From Acholoe squamosa (lineage: Eukaryota; Annelida; Polychaeta; Phyllodocida; Polynoidae): a DNA stretch of 64,000 nucleotides. Positions 44,691 through 55,326 of the stretch are shown piece by piece. The stretch's first letter is position 1. Every line of letters begins with the position of its first letter. Below the pieces are notes generated by a model. That model had not been told where the DNA came from. It did not search any database and saw only the letters and a program-made list of their open reading frames with translations. Where the stretch lies: NCBI GenBank assembly GCA_949317995.1, contig OX439039.1, forward strand, positions 20,265,282-20,329,281, in the 5' to 3' direction. A program made the translations under genes and the position numbers.

Positions 44691-44761
44691 GTAAAGGTTC
44701 ACGAGGATTGGTCTGAATGAGGGTTATCTCACGAGGCAGACCAATCCGAGTGAACCTTTAC
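44691..44761. mobile_element. Short hairpin element, 71 bp
   Basis: GTAAAGGTTCACGAGGATTG and its near-complement CAATCCGAGTGAACCTTTAC close a short loop. Origin unknown. Confidence 0.55.
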
Positions 44762-44781
44762 ATTTATCTCATGTTGTTTTA

Positions 44782-44912
44782 AGCACTGGTTCCACAGGCT
44801 TAAATCGGTCGGTTTAGCATTGATCCGACCGATTTTTTCTATACTTTTGATATATTATAAATCATCGGATTAGGGCTTTCCCGACCGATTCTACGCCTGT
44901 AGAACCAGCGCT
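44782..44912. mobile_element. Foldback MITE, 131 bp
   Basis: Ends AGCACTGGTTCCACAGGC and GCCTGTAGAACCAGCGCT are inverted with two mismatches; inner arms AATCGGTCGG / CCGACCGATT also pair. Flanked by TTA on both sides. Confidence 0.65.
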
Positions 44913-47178
44913 TTAGTGAGGTATGTTCCGATGTTCATTCCTTTGACACAAAATATTGATTAAACCACAGTTATTATGACATTTAGTGTGCTGCAAATGG
45001 TCATGAAATATGGGGTAGGGTTATTGCATGGGGCAATACGGGGCTCCAAGGGTAAACCTATGGAACGTCAGTTTTCAACTTGAGATAATCCACAATATTG
45101 TTTGATGTTGACATTAGCATAGCTTTTTTTCATGTAATTAATTTAAGTTCGCCATATGTTTCTTATCCTACAAGATCTTTGCACTTTAATCTAAATTTGG
45201 ATTCATAGTGTATCTTGCAAAATCATCACATGATCACTGCTCCTTCCTTATTTACAATGGGAGCATACTTATCAATCATGTTATTTAAATTCCTATACAC
45301 ATTCTGTATGTATACTATATTACATAATGAATGATAAAACAAAATGGACCATATGGCATTTCTAGAATGCAATGTTCACCTGCACGTGGATGAAATTGTA
45401 CGTAGACTGTTTTTGTTCTATCTATATAAAATGTATACATGGAGAAACTAGTGGATATATATGAATTTCCCCACGTCCTCCAAGTCTAGTAATTTTTTTA
45501 ATATCCCACAGGTTAAGTCTTCCACCCCACCCAGCAGATCCAACATACATCTCATCTGTTGTAGATGTCTTTGAATCAAAGGTTCAAATCAACAGATCAA
45601 TTATCACAGAGCACTCAGTGAGACTTCTGCAAATCATATATTCATGCATCGGCACTATACTGAGCCCCGACGGGAAATACCTACAAGATGAACTTACTCA
45701 AGGTCATTAAGGATTTCCTTTCTGACATCAAAGAGGAATTTTGCTACCTTCAATTATTGATACCAATTAGGTCGTAGTGATGAATACACAAAGCTACGTT
45801 TCTACTATTCTTCAATGGATTCTTTTCTAAAAAAATTGTCAATTTCAAAACAGTGGGGGTTATCTGCACTGAGTAAGAGCTCTAAGCTCTCTCTATATAT
45901 ATCGTTGATTGTATTGACTGCACTGTCATCCCCGCTTACCAGTTTTACAATGGACAACTTATAATTCGGGACTACTCTGGTAGTTGATGTTAGTACAAAC
46001 CCATTGACCTGATTTGGGTTCTATTGTATGTACTACGGCGGTATGTACTGCCCATTTACAGTTGGGGCTGAGAGTATGGTACTGTACTAACCACTGATAT
46101 GGGAACTGTTGACCAATTACCAGAAGCTGCACCGGAATTGATGGGTACTGATGTGAATTGGAGCTGGGGTAGGAGGTTATAGGTGGACATCAAGCGTGCC
46201 TTACAGAATATTGCATATGAGATGAAGTTTGGTGCCTCTACTAGAGTAGACTGAGGCAAACATCAGATAATAAACTATCTAGAAACTAGTCAGGCTAGTT
46301 TACCCCTTACTTTATTTTATCTTTATAGTCAGGCATTCTAAAACAAAGTTTGCAATTCAAACACCTGACACGGATCTAACCTGCGATTTAACCATTACAC
46401 ACCTAGAGACTAACAATTTACATCTCCTTTTAGACTTCATAGGAATGAAACTCCTTTTTTTAAAACGGTGGCCATAAAACATCCCTACGATCAATGCACA
46501 AATTGGCTTCATTAGATTCATAGTACAAAGAGAACCTAAAGTCAAGAGGCCAGAGCCAATTAGAGAAATTAGCGTGAAAATAGCTAGTTACTGAAAAATA
46601 CCTTTGCATACTCTAATGCACTGGTTCTTTAAAGTGATATTTTTTCTTTCAGCTAAATATAGAGCCAGGTTTAAGGTAACACAGAAAATACCGGAATGAC
46701 TATAATTTGTTTCTGAGCGTGTCTCTAACTATTTCAATGTTTACCGATCTGTGTATACACACAGTAATAGCTATAGAAATAGCTGTTTGTGTGTATAGAT
46801 TGCATATCAATGTCTTCCGGCTGAAAATATACTTCTGTGTTATATGTCATTGTGATTTAGTCCACCTGCACCTTATGGTATATAGTATGAAATGCGTGCT
46901 GACTGTCAGAGAGGGAGGATAATGGTGGGAATTGGGGCCTGTGCTCTAGTATGAACTGATTCCTCTTAATGCTCTCTTCTAGCGAAGGGCCTTTTGGACG
47001 ACTGGACATCTGTCTGAGTGGTTGGTGGCAGGGGGTTGAGAGAGGATGGAAAATTAATATGGCATAGGGAGACGAATATCACATCGAATATTGAGGAATC
47101 AGAGAAAGATGTAGGGGAAAGGGACAATATCATTAACAGACAGACAGTATGGATGTATGAAATATAGGTAGGTTCACG

Positions 47179-47366
47179 CACTGCATGAACCTTCCGATTT
47201 AAGCAACTTTAAGCAAAGATTAAAGTTGAGTAATGGCCTTATTTCCGAGCCTTTAATCAACTTTAATTTTTCTCCTGCTTAAATTTGAATAAAGCCTTGG
47301 AAATAAGGCCATTACTCAACTTTAAGTTTTGCTTAAAATTGCTTAAATCGGAAGGTTCATGCAGTG
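47179..47366. mobile_element. CACTG-ended foldback MITE with ACG target duplication
   Basis: 188 bp. Ends CACTGCATGAACCTTCCGAT and its complement, with arms extending to about 70 bp. Flanked by ACG on both sides (47176-47178 and 47367-47369). A CACTG terminus with a 3-bp duplication fits the CACTA/EnSpm superfamily. Confidence 0.8.
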
Positions 47367-47589
47367 ACGTTGACATACTAATTTTATCAAAGATTTTGCA
47401 ATTAAGAAGCATAATGATTTATTTAAAGTGTGAAACCAGGTACACGGTATAAGGGTGTCTGATACAGGGAATCTGAGGTTTCAATCAAAAAAGGGGACGG
47501 TTATAAAGTGATAGGCTATTTCAATATTTACCCATCTAGTCTGGTAAGTAAAGCAAAAAATATGACCTAGTTCCAACAAAAAAGGGGGA

Positions 47590-48195
47590 AAAGGGTTCCT
47601 CAGTTTGCCACTTTACCCCTTTGGAAAGTGCCCGAAATCCAACATGGCCACCATGGAAATAGGTCAATGTGGAAAACTGTCATAAATCCAGAACTACTCC
47701 AGCTAGAAACACATGCAATAGCTTTATTTACATCAGTATTCTAAGATCTACCTATTGAGGTCATTTTCTAGTGTCAAAGCCACAGAGAAATCAATATGGC
47801 TGCCAAAGAATGCCAATTAATTCAAATAAATACTGGTCAAAAAATGAATGGTAAAAGGTTTAAACTGAAACAAAATTTTCAAACAAGGTTTCTCATCGGT
47901 TTTCAACTCTCTTGCCCCATTTTCAAAAAAAGGTTTGCCAGTTTACCCCTTGGGAAGTGCCAGAAATCCACATGGCGGCCATGAAAATAGCAAAATCTTT
48001 ATAAAATCAGAACTAATCCGGCTAGAAACATATGCAATAACATTATTAACATCACTATTTGAAGATCTATCCATTGGGGTGGTCTTCAAAGGTCAAGGTC
48101 ACAGAGAAACCTATGACTGCCATAAAACCCAGTTGATTCAAATTATTGTTGTAAAAATGGATGATAATTATAATGTTGAACTGAAACAAAACTGA
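47590..48195 (+). repeat. Tandem repeat, two units of about 330 bp
   Basis: Unit 1 at about 47,597 and unit 2 at about 47,930 share TTTGCCANTTTACCCCTTNGG, AATCCA-ATGGC and AACTGAAACAAAA. A third, more diverged copy lies at 63,100-63,290, beyond the Gypsy insertion. Confidence 0.75.
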
Positions 48196-48289
48196 TAGAC
48201 ATGATTTGATATTTTCCCTTTTATGAAAGCAAAGGTTCAAATTTGTGATTCATCAAGGGAGAACACCCCTGTGTGGGGGATTATTAATT

Positions 48290-48665
48290 CCCCATTTGGC
48301 CACCAGGGGGCATTGGAGGGGCAAAATTACTCTAAAATTATTTTAAAAATACATCAAGCTAATTGTTGATGCAGAATTCAATGGTCTCATTTAAAATGCA
48401 CCATTTTCGTTAGAAATTGCCCATATTCGGATGGTAAAATGCAGCTCTACTTATATGCTTGTTGCTGGTTGCCATGGCAACCATTACAATTATCAGAATT
48501 TGCAGATGTTTATGCCATTTTTTTGGGGATACTCATAAAAAACCTAAAACTGAAATGTAAAATTCCTTCTAGATCAAAATCTATGATAAAAACCACCATA
48601 TTGCTATGTATTTTTATGGAAAAGGCTGATTTATTGTGTTTTAGACATTATAATGGTTTATAATG
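48290..48665 (-). repeat. Dispersed repeat with X-box and CTCF-like core (copy 3, inverted)
   Basis: Holds a perfect X-box palindrome GGTTGCCATGGCAACC near 48,467, and GCCACCAGGGGGCATT near 48,299. Its inverted 3' part (TTCTAGATCAAAATCTATGA) matches the start of copy 2 at 34,545. Confidence 0.6.
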
Positions 48666-49285
48666 TACTTAGACCTTAATCATCGATTGCAGATCTGAAT
48701 AATGACCTATGTTCAAAGAGGGGTTCTGACATAACTAATAGGTATATTCAAGCCAATGATGTCTCATTTTCAAGATCTTGAGATGAACTTTGATAATGAA
48801 TTTCCCTGCAGAGGGGTGTTTCTGCTTGCCTGGTCACTATTGAACATTGCATCCATGGAATTAGCTCTGAGTGATGACCTCTGATAAAGAGAACTAATTG
48901 AGATAGAAACATAAGTACTCTATTCAATGTAGTTAGTGCACATTGCACTTAAGATATATTTAGAATATATGTTTAGTACTCAAGAGTTTAGTTGTCCTCT
49001 AAAATGGAGCATTTCTAGAAATTTCTAGTCTTAGATATGAGCAAAAGGAGGGGCTGACTTGTTTAAGGCTTTGTTTGTGTGCTTATCAAGTCTAAAACAA
49101 CAATATCTGAAAGTGAGTATATGCGCTAGCAAATGACCCATTTTTCAATTTCCCACCCTTATCCATCCATATAACATCCTATATCATCTGTGAAAATTTT
49201 GAACTCCTCAGGGGAATATTTATGCCTTAAAAGATTCCCTTGTCCTGTATTAAATCCTGGTCCAAGATAAATACTGGATAACAAT

Positions 49286-49703
49286 TGTAGTGGTTCGTCT
49301 CGTTAAGTTAGATTAAATCATAACGAAGAGAGAGAAAAGTTTCCGGGTAGGCAACCGAGCTTTTATTTCATAGCTTGCGTTACATACGATCACAGCCTCA
49401 GAGGACTACATGCTGCTAGTGCATTCGGTTACCCTTTCGGGTAACAACCTGGTTGAGCAGTGGGTAAACCACTACTGAGGAACCTAGGGCTAGGACCAGC
49501 CTTATATAGGGGAAAAGCCCGCGAAACTCAGACCGGCCACGTGACGTGTGGCGGACGAGTGGTAGGCCCCCTGGTGTAGTGGATACGAACCCAGAGGCAG
49601 GTGCTGCCACCTGCCATCCGGATTCCCCCACCACACCCGAAGGACCTAGGTCTGAGTCTCACGGGTGCATGAACGTTAAAGTGTAAAATACCATACCCCT
49701 ACA
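49286..49703 (-). repeat. 3' LTR of the Gypsy element
   Basis: 418 bp. On the minus strand it carries a TATA box (CCTATATAAGG, at 49500-49510) and an AATAAA signal (49362-49367), giving a U3-R-U5 layout. Confidence 0.95.
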
Positions 49704-49716
49704 CTGCCCCCCTTAG
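49704..49716 (-). other. Polypurine tract
   Basis: CTAAGGGGGGCAG on the minus strand directly before the 3' LTR, the plus-strand DNA primer site of LTR retrotransposons. Confidence 0.8.
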
Positions 49717-50500
49717 ACAATAACTTGGGGGTAATTAAACCGCAGTGTATTAATAACCTAGTAAGTGATTGTTTACAATACTAAAAAGGGGTATTAATTA
49801 CACTTGCTCGATGTGAAATAGGCTATAGTATAAGACTATCCTATTTCTGAAAAATTATACAATAATAGCATCGAGTGTCGTTCATGTTATTTCCATCACT
49901 AGCTTATAACAACCATAAATGATAAATATACAATTATCACAGATTTATAGTAACGTTTTGACAACAGTAGGGTCCTGAAAAGGACCGGTGGTTGTTAACA
50001 ATGATCGTATTATGGTTATTGAACCCGGAAAAAAATTTTCGACTTTTTAAATTAACAGCTCTGTCTACTTTACAGAGTGAATTAAATATTAATGATCAGA
50101 TATGGACAATTAATCTGATACTATATGAACACAATTAGGTATTAACCTGAGTAATACAATAATAAGTTTAGAGAAATCCGTTGGACCTTCTCTTATTTTA
50201 TAGAAAAATATTTATACTTTTGAGACGCAGCTCAGTTTATACCTTAGTGTTTTATATTTACAAGTTACAGAAGAATTATAGTCTCTTAATATATTGAGAC
50301 CAGGAATGACCTATATAGACAGTATAGGTCTAGGATTACCTTAAATAACTTTTAGGATTCGCAGATCCAGTATATTTATAGGTACCCTTATATAATAATA
50401 TATCTTTATAAAAGATATTATATAGTTATAAATACAATTTTACATACAATATAATAATATCAACAAAGTTACTTGTTTTCATGATTGGAGGATGTAACAG
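49717..50500. other. Gypsy 3' non-coding region
   Basis: About 780 bp of A/T-rich DNA with no ORF; part of an unusually long (1.4 kb) stretch between ORF3 and the 3' LTR. Confidence 0.7.
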
Positions 50501-50533
50501 GAGTCGGATGCTGCTGATGGCTTGGTATGGGCG

Positions 50534-50785
50534 AGCTGAACCCTGATGCCTGAAGTGCTATAGTAAAACTTGTTGGTGGGTGTAGCTAAACCCTGATGCC
50601 TGTAGTGCTAGCTAACTGGAGGTTATAGTAGATCCAGTTGTAGACTGTTGATGGACTCTATGGGCGTAGCTAAACCCTGATGCCTGTAGTGCTAGCTAAC
50701 TGGAGGTAATAGTAGATCCAGTTGTAGACTGTTGATGGACTCTATGGGCGTAGCTAAACCCTGATGCCTGTAGTGCTAGCTCACA
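50534..50785 (-). repeat. 84-bp tandem repeat in the Gypsy 3' region
   Basis: GTAGCTAAACCCTGATGCCT occurs at 50582, 50666 and 50750 (period 84 bp), with a degenerate partial copy at about 50534. Non-coding. Confidence 0.9.
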
Positions 50786-50840
50786 AATAGTAGTGGTGTA
50801 GTAGTAAATCCGGTTTGTAGTTCAAAAGTCCATATTAGTG

Positions 50841-51083
50841 TTAATTGTCCATGATTTTATAATAGGCACAGTCATTACATTGTGGCACAGTACAATTATG
50901 GTGTTTACAGCATTCGTACTCCTCCTCCAGAGTGACTTGTTTGTTTTCTCCTTCTGTTTTCAGTTTCCGGATTAGGGTACAGTTTGGTACCCGAATCAAT
51001 ACGGGTTGGATAAAAAACGGTTTCTTATCCAACAATGCATGGGTAATAGAACCCCGGGACACACAATTATGTCCGATCTTCAT
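50841..51083 (-). CDS. Possible small cysteine-rich ORF of the Gypsy element
   Basis: 80 residues from ATG 51083, 11 nt after the ORF3 stop. The C-terminus carries a compact Cys/His cluster (ECCKHHNCTVPQCNDCAYY) that could bind zinc. It may be a real fourth ORF translated by reinitiation, the remnant of a longer ORF3, or chance. No family recognised. Confidence 0.35.
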   Translation of the reverse strand: MKIGHNCVSRGSITHALLDKKPFFIQPVLIRVPNCTLIRKLKTEGENKQVTLEEEYECCKHHNCTVPQCNDCAYYKIMDN

Positions 51084-51094
51084 GCAACAGTTTT

Positions 51095-54000
51095 TTACTG
51101 TTCCATGTTCTCCTCGGGTGGCTGGTTTGGACCCGGTTGTTGAGCCAGTGGCTGAACAGGGGGGTTCACACCAGTTCCATCCGTAGGTGCCAATGCGGGG
51201 ACAGCAGGTGTAAGTTTCACCTTTTGGCGTGCTTCGAACAGCTTCAAAGCATGCTCAGGTGTACCGTCCCAGTTATCCATGATAACTCCGAAGACCTTGA
51301 AGAACTTTTGCTGGTTCTTCATGTTCGTTGCTCGTTCTAGGTCGAGCATCTGAGAAGCTGTTTCCTTCTCAGATAGGGCCTCCTGCCGCAGATTAGCAGC
51401 TTCCTGCTTATCTTTGGCAACATCCGCTTTGATCTGAGTCGAGATTCGGTTGATCTCTGACTTCTGGATCGCGTCAATACACTGGAGAGTGCTCGACACG
51501 GTCCGACAATACATGTCCAGGTGGAGGTTTTCCAGATGGTGCTGTAGCGTCTCAAATTGTTTGCTCTGGATATTGCAAGACAATTTGTCCTCCTTCTTGA
51601 AGAAGGTCTCCACTGTCTGGATCAGCTTAGGCCGATGAACCACAGCACCAGGTGGGGGTACCTGACCCTGAGGCTTCGGCTGTGCTCCAGACCCACTCGC
51701 AGTGACAGCTACCTGCGTGTGCGAAGAAGCAACCGCAGTAGTAACCGCACTAGCAGTGGTCGAAGAAGGGCCTTGAGTTGGTAATCCCTGAACCAGGGGC
51801 AACCGTGACAATTCCCTTCTAAGGTCTTTGGCCGTCAACAATGGTGCGGGTGGACGTTGTCTCACCACAGCACTCATTGTAGGTCGGGGAGCTTGACCTC
51901 CTACTGTCGGCAGTTCCTGCTTGACCCTCCCGTACTGATCAAAGATTTGCATCTCTGGTCCGGGTGGGCCCATAGCAGGGTACTGCTTCGGGTCTTTGAC
52001 ATTCAAAGGCGCGTGTTTCCGGGCGGACTGGCCACTCGGTCCACTGACACCAAAGAATGTCGGGTTCTGTGCACCTCGTGGAGTTGGTGCTCGCCCATAA
52101 TGGGAAGGAGTTCCAGTAGGAGATGGAAGATGTGGCTTCTTCCTTCCCCCATTTGTCTGTCTCTCCAGCGCCTCCAGTGGTGACCTGGCTCGGCTTGGAG
52201 ATTCAGACGCCTGTCTCTTCCTATCTGCTACAGAGGGTCCCTGGCGGTAATCCCTGCGGCTTCGGACCTGTTCTCCGGATGGAGTTACATAAGCCCCACC
52301 ACGACGGCGGGCCTTGTTGCTTCTCCATTCGTTTAACAGATCGTACTCCTCCTGAGCGTACTCTAGTTTGCCGGACCCGGGAGTCTGGGCAAACCGAGCC
52401 TTTAGTTTCTGGTTAGTACCAGGAACCGTAGGCGCAAACTGCTTCGTACTCGGTGTGAGGGAAGCCAACTTCTCTGCATTGAGGCCCCTAAGGTTGCCAT
52501 AGAGTTCGGAGTGAATTTTCATCACCCGATCTATGGCTGCCTCCAGGCCCTCTCCATGCGAAGTCACATAGTGCCGGACCATGTCTCCGCGTCGGGGGGT
52601 GACACATCCTGTGCATTTAGCACATTTCTTGCCAACCTCTCGGTCGCAGACATATTCCGGCCTCTGGTGCATATGAACCTCCACGAGATGACGAAGGAAC
52701 GCGTCTTTCTCGATGAAGAATTCAACCTCACCCTCACTTTGAGTACAACGTTGGAAGGGACAATCCTTACGATCCTCCCCGTAGTACTCATCTAGAGCAA
52801 ACTTGAGCTTGCCCTTCTGGTCATAATTGTACAGACCATTGGGCGAATTCTTAACGAATTCCCAATAGATCCAGTACATATTGGCCGGCTTTCTATCAGA
52901 GAGCTTCATGCGAAGCCACTCCTCCATATCTTCCTGCCCCTCACAGGTGATCCGAGGGGGCAGTCTCCATACGGATTTACTCCCCTTCAGGTGTCCCCTG
53001 TGTAGAGGAATGAAGTCGGCAAAGTTGCTATTGGCGTTAGCCCAGATAGCAGCCTCTTGCTCGTCAGTCGGAGTGACATCCACAACTGGGTCAACCGGCT
53101 CCTCTCCCTCTGGGTCGGATGGTACATCCACAGGTTGCACAACGGGTTGTTGACCCGCGAGGACCTGGGCTGCAGCATCTTGAGCGTCTCCACTCAAATC
53201 GGCCATTACGTCGTGTAGCTTGACGATTGGCACACCGAGCTCAACTTTTACGGTTGGGACAGCCGGTTCAGCTTCTGTATTATCAGCTTGAACGTCTACC
53301 TCGATAGGTTCAGGTTTGCGTTGGTCAACCTTCTTCTTATTCCTCCTGCGGGATCTGCCGTTAGTAGAAGTGCCAGGCTCGGATGCGTCCGTCTCATTGC
53401 CGGAGACATCCGAAGCCTTAGCGCCCTTCTTATTGGCCGAGCGTGGAGACACCCGACGGGTTCGGGTACTGTCGTCCACACTCGTGCTGGTAGAGGGTTC
53501 GGTTCCTGACCGCTTCCCTTTACCCTTACCTTTGGTGGGGGTTGTTTTACCCTTTCCACCAGCTGCTTTCTCCTTTACTTGCTCAGTCTTCGTAGGGGTA
53601 GACTGAGCAGTTTTAAGGGAAACATCTGCATCAGGTAGGGCCTTCTCAGGTACTACTGCTGCGCCTCCCAAGGTAGGAGCTTCAGCAGGAGACATGAGAC
53701 GGTCCATCCGATCGGCCATCTTGGCTGTTACTTGCACGGGTGCGGGTCCGGGTACTAACTCCGGATGCGCCAGTGCATACTGTCTCTCCAATAGACGTAC
53801 TACGAGGTCTTGTATTACCCCGAGTCTGTCTAGTGGAGACACACCAATACGGGCCTCTTCTGCCTCAATGGTTTGAGACGTAATAGGGACCCCTGGACAG
53901 TAATCCACAACAGCGTTACCTGCTGCTTCATACTCATCCGCTGTGCTTAACAGTAGGATCTGGTCTCTGTCTATGTATCTAGAGACCTCATCTGCCTTGA

Positions 54001-54772
54001 CACCGGTGTAACCCGTTTTGTCAGACACATAGGAAGGCCTATAAGAGGTATTCCTTCGGAAAGCCATTTCTGCGTCCCAGACGGCTTTACGAAACCATAA
54101 GTGGACTACCAATCCTTTGGCCATCTGATGGTAATCCATCAACCAGGACTCCGGAAAGGTATTAGCCCACTGCGGATGAGCACATTCCCAGATTGCGTTG
54201 ACAACACGCTCGTCAACCTCTCTGGGCGTCCCATAACAGGTGGGTATCAGCATTTCCTCGGAAATTGCTAACATCCGTCCGTCATATGGACCGGCTACAT
54301 CATGCCATTCGGGACTGTCTGGGAAGGGCAGCTCTAGGTGCATTGGCCTGTCAACCGGAGAAGCAGGTCCCAAAGCACCGAATGAGGTACTCCCACCAAG
54401 ACGGGGCGGCAGTTGAGGGGGAGGTGGCATCAGAGCCCTGTCAAGAGACTGGGCTCCTGCCGGTTCTCCACTCAAACCTTCGGATGGAGGGGCTACATAA
54501 GGCTCACCTACATCAATTTGTTGTTGAACGCCTCGGCGTTCAGGACTAACTTGTCTGGAGTTGTCGGATGCGTCGTAGAACGATTCTACGTCGCTATCGT
54601 CTACTCCAGAGAAGTACTGATCAACATTCATTTGTTGATCCATTTGATCACAATCAGCATCGTATTGCTGATCGTCGTATGTATAAGTGGGACTCTTGGG
54701 AGAACCACTTCCATACTCTGGCGGGGTGCTGGCACCGGCACCGCCGCCAAGACGGACGGCCTCTTCTGCCAT
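51095..54772 (-). CDS. Gypsy ORF3: large protein with zinc-finger-like clusters, unknown role
   Basis: 1225 residues from ATG 54,772; the frame opens 12 codons earlier at TTG. It sits where env lies in errantiviruses, but I see no signal peptide, transmembrane segment or fusion peptide. The first 100 residues are acidic. A helical, possibly globular part lies at about 170-350 (motif RVVNAIWECAHPQWANTFPESWLMDYHQMAKG). A Lys/Ser-rich disordered segment follows at about 390-500. Two C2H2-like clusters lie at about 670-740 (CPFQRC...HLVEVH and CTGC...HYVTSH). A Pro-rich basic tract follows, then a helical, coiled-coil-like end at about 1080-1190. Nucleic-acid binding is likely; a role as accessory nucleocapsid or regulator is inference. 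The frame is fully open. Confidence 0.8.
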   Translation of the reverse strand: MAEEAVRLGGGAGASTPPEYGSGSPKSPTYTYDDQQYDADCDQMDQQMNVDQYFSGVDDSDVESFYDASDNSRQVSPERRGVQQQIDVGEPYVAPPSEGLSGEPAGAQSLDRALMPPPPQLPPRLGGSTSFGALGPASPVDRPMHLELPFPDSPEWHDVAGPYDGRMLAISEEMLIPTCYGTPREVDERVVNAIWECAHPQWANTFPESWLMDYHQMAKGLVVHLWFRKAVWDAEMAFRRNTSYRPSYVSDKTGYTGVKADEVSRYIDRDQILLLSTADEYEAAGNAVVDYCPGVPITSQTIEAEEARIGVSPLDRLGVIQDLVVRLLERQYALAHPELVPGPAPVQVTAKMADRMDRLMSPAEAPTLGGAAVVPEKALPDADVSLKTAQSTPTKTEQVKEKAAGGKGKTTPTKGKGKGKRSGTEPSTSTSVDDSTRTRRVSPRSANKKGAKASDVSGNETDASEPGTSTNGRSRRRNKKKVDQRKPEPIEVDVQADNTEAEPAVPTVKVELGVPIVKLHDVMADLSGDAQDAAAQVLAGQQPVVQPVDVPSDPEGEEPVDPVVDVTPTDEQEAAIWANANSNFADFIPLHRGHLKGSKSVWRLPPRITCEGQEDMEEWLRMKLSDRKPANMYWIYWEFVKNSPNGLYNYDQKGKLKFALDEYYGEDRKDCPFQRCTQSEGEVEFFIEKDAFLRHLVEVHMHQRPEYVCDREVGKKCAKCTGCVTPRRGDMVRHYVTSHGEGLEAAIDRVMKIHSELYGNLRGLNAEKLASLTPSTKQFAPTVPGTNQKLKARFAQTPGSGKLEYAQEEYDLLNEWRSNKARRRGGAYVTPSGEQVRSRRDYRQGPSVADRKRQASESPSRARSPLEALERQTNGGRKKPHLPSPTGTPSHYGRAPTPRGAQNPTFFGVSGPSGQSARKHAPLNVKDPKQYPAMGPPGPEMQIFDQYGRVKQELPTVGGQAPRPTMSAVVRQRPPAPLLTAKDLRRELSRLPLVQGLPTQGPSSTTASAVTTAVASSHTQVAVTASGSGAQPKPQGQVPPPGAVVHRPKLIQTVETFFKKEDKLSCNIQSKQFETLQHHLENLHLDMYCRTVSSTLQCIDAIQKSEINRISTQIKADVAKDKQEAANLRQEALSEKETASQMLDLERATNMKNQQKFFKVFGVIMDNWDGTPEHALKLFEARQKVKLTPAVPALAPTDGTGVNPPVQPLAQQPGPNQPPEENMEQ

Positions 54773-54779
54773 CGACAGA

Positions 54780-55326
54780 AGTGGCTGTTCGGGGATAAAA
54801 TATCCCAATCCACCGGATAAGCAGTGAGTACTGCTTACCCAGTGAAAGGCGGGTGCCTTTTAACGAGGGCACACCTCGGAATATGGCTGTCACGGGCTAT
54901 CAGACTCCAACAAGAGCAAGACCACCCTCGGCCACGTCTTCTTCCTTCGCAGGAATAAGACAATATGGCGGGATACTCGAACTTGAATCGCTGCGCATGA
55001 TCAAACCGGCGCCTCACGTGACCATTCGAAAATGGGTCAACAACTTTCCCGCGTGTCCTTAATTAGGTCACGCGCCCTTACATAAAAACAATACAATACC
55101 CGATCGGTCGTCCGTCCGTACTCAGGGTTCGACTATGACAATTCGCTAGGTATTCTGGAGTTTATGGATAGCATAAGCATATCCACCGGATTATCCGTCC
55201 AAAACCATGGGTTCATTGTCATAGGACCTTTTCCAGAGACTCTTGACCGGCTCAAATATACATTGAACTAGGTTACAACATATAACAGTACACAGTACAG
55301 GACAACACACTCGTTGTGTTAACAGG
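54780..55326 (-). promoter_or_regulatory. CpG-rich leader/promoter-like region between pol and ORF3
   Basis: On the minus strand it holds an NRF1-like CATGCGCAGCG near 55,000, a YY1-like CCGCCATATTG near 54,967, an E-box GGTCACGTGAGGC near 55,017, and a second CACGCG-type site near 55,068. The CpG content contrasts with the A/T-rich 3' region. It could drive a separate ORF3 transcript. The alternative is splicing from the GGTAAGC site just before gag (about 62,312). Confidence 0.45.

Larger units (their letters stand above)
43790..45790. repeat. Diverged duplication, copy B
   Basis: Colinear with 31,140-32,480 but longer, because it holds two hairpin insertions (44,691 and 44,782). The adjoining block 46,040-46,640 resembles 41,880-42,480 (GGCAAACACCAGACTACAAACC versus GGCAAACATCAGATAATAAAC), so a larger unit has been duplicated more than once. 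Confidence 0.65.
40782..49285. other. Non-coding, repeat-rich stretch
   Basis: No gene I can support. It contains a foldback at 41,453, an AG microsatellite, a diverged pair 41,880-42,480 and 46,040-46,640, duplication copy B (43,790-45,790), three hairpin or MITE insertions (44,691; 44,782; 47,179), a tandem repeat at 47,590-48,195 and an inverted X-box repeat at 48,290. Short segments at 40,867 and 40,920 echo the Crypton coding sequence DVSTHYAS. Confidence 0.65.

Noticed and set aside
49416-49634. 72-residue ORFs inside the LTRs as genes
   Set aside because: They span the U3/TATA region of both LTRs and show no protein features.
51095-54772. Reading ORF3 of the Gypsy element as an envelope gene
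   Set aside because: Position fits, but I find no signal peptide, fusion peptide, transmembrane anchor or glycosylation-rich ectodomain; the zinc-finger-like clusters and charged disordered tracts argue for a nucleic-acid-related protein.
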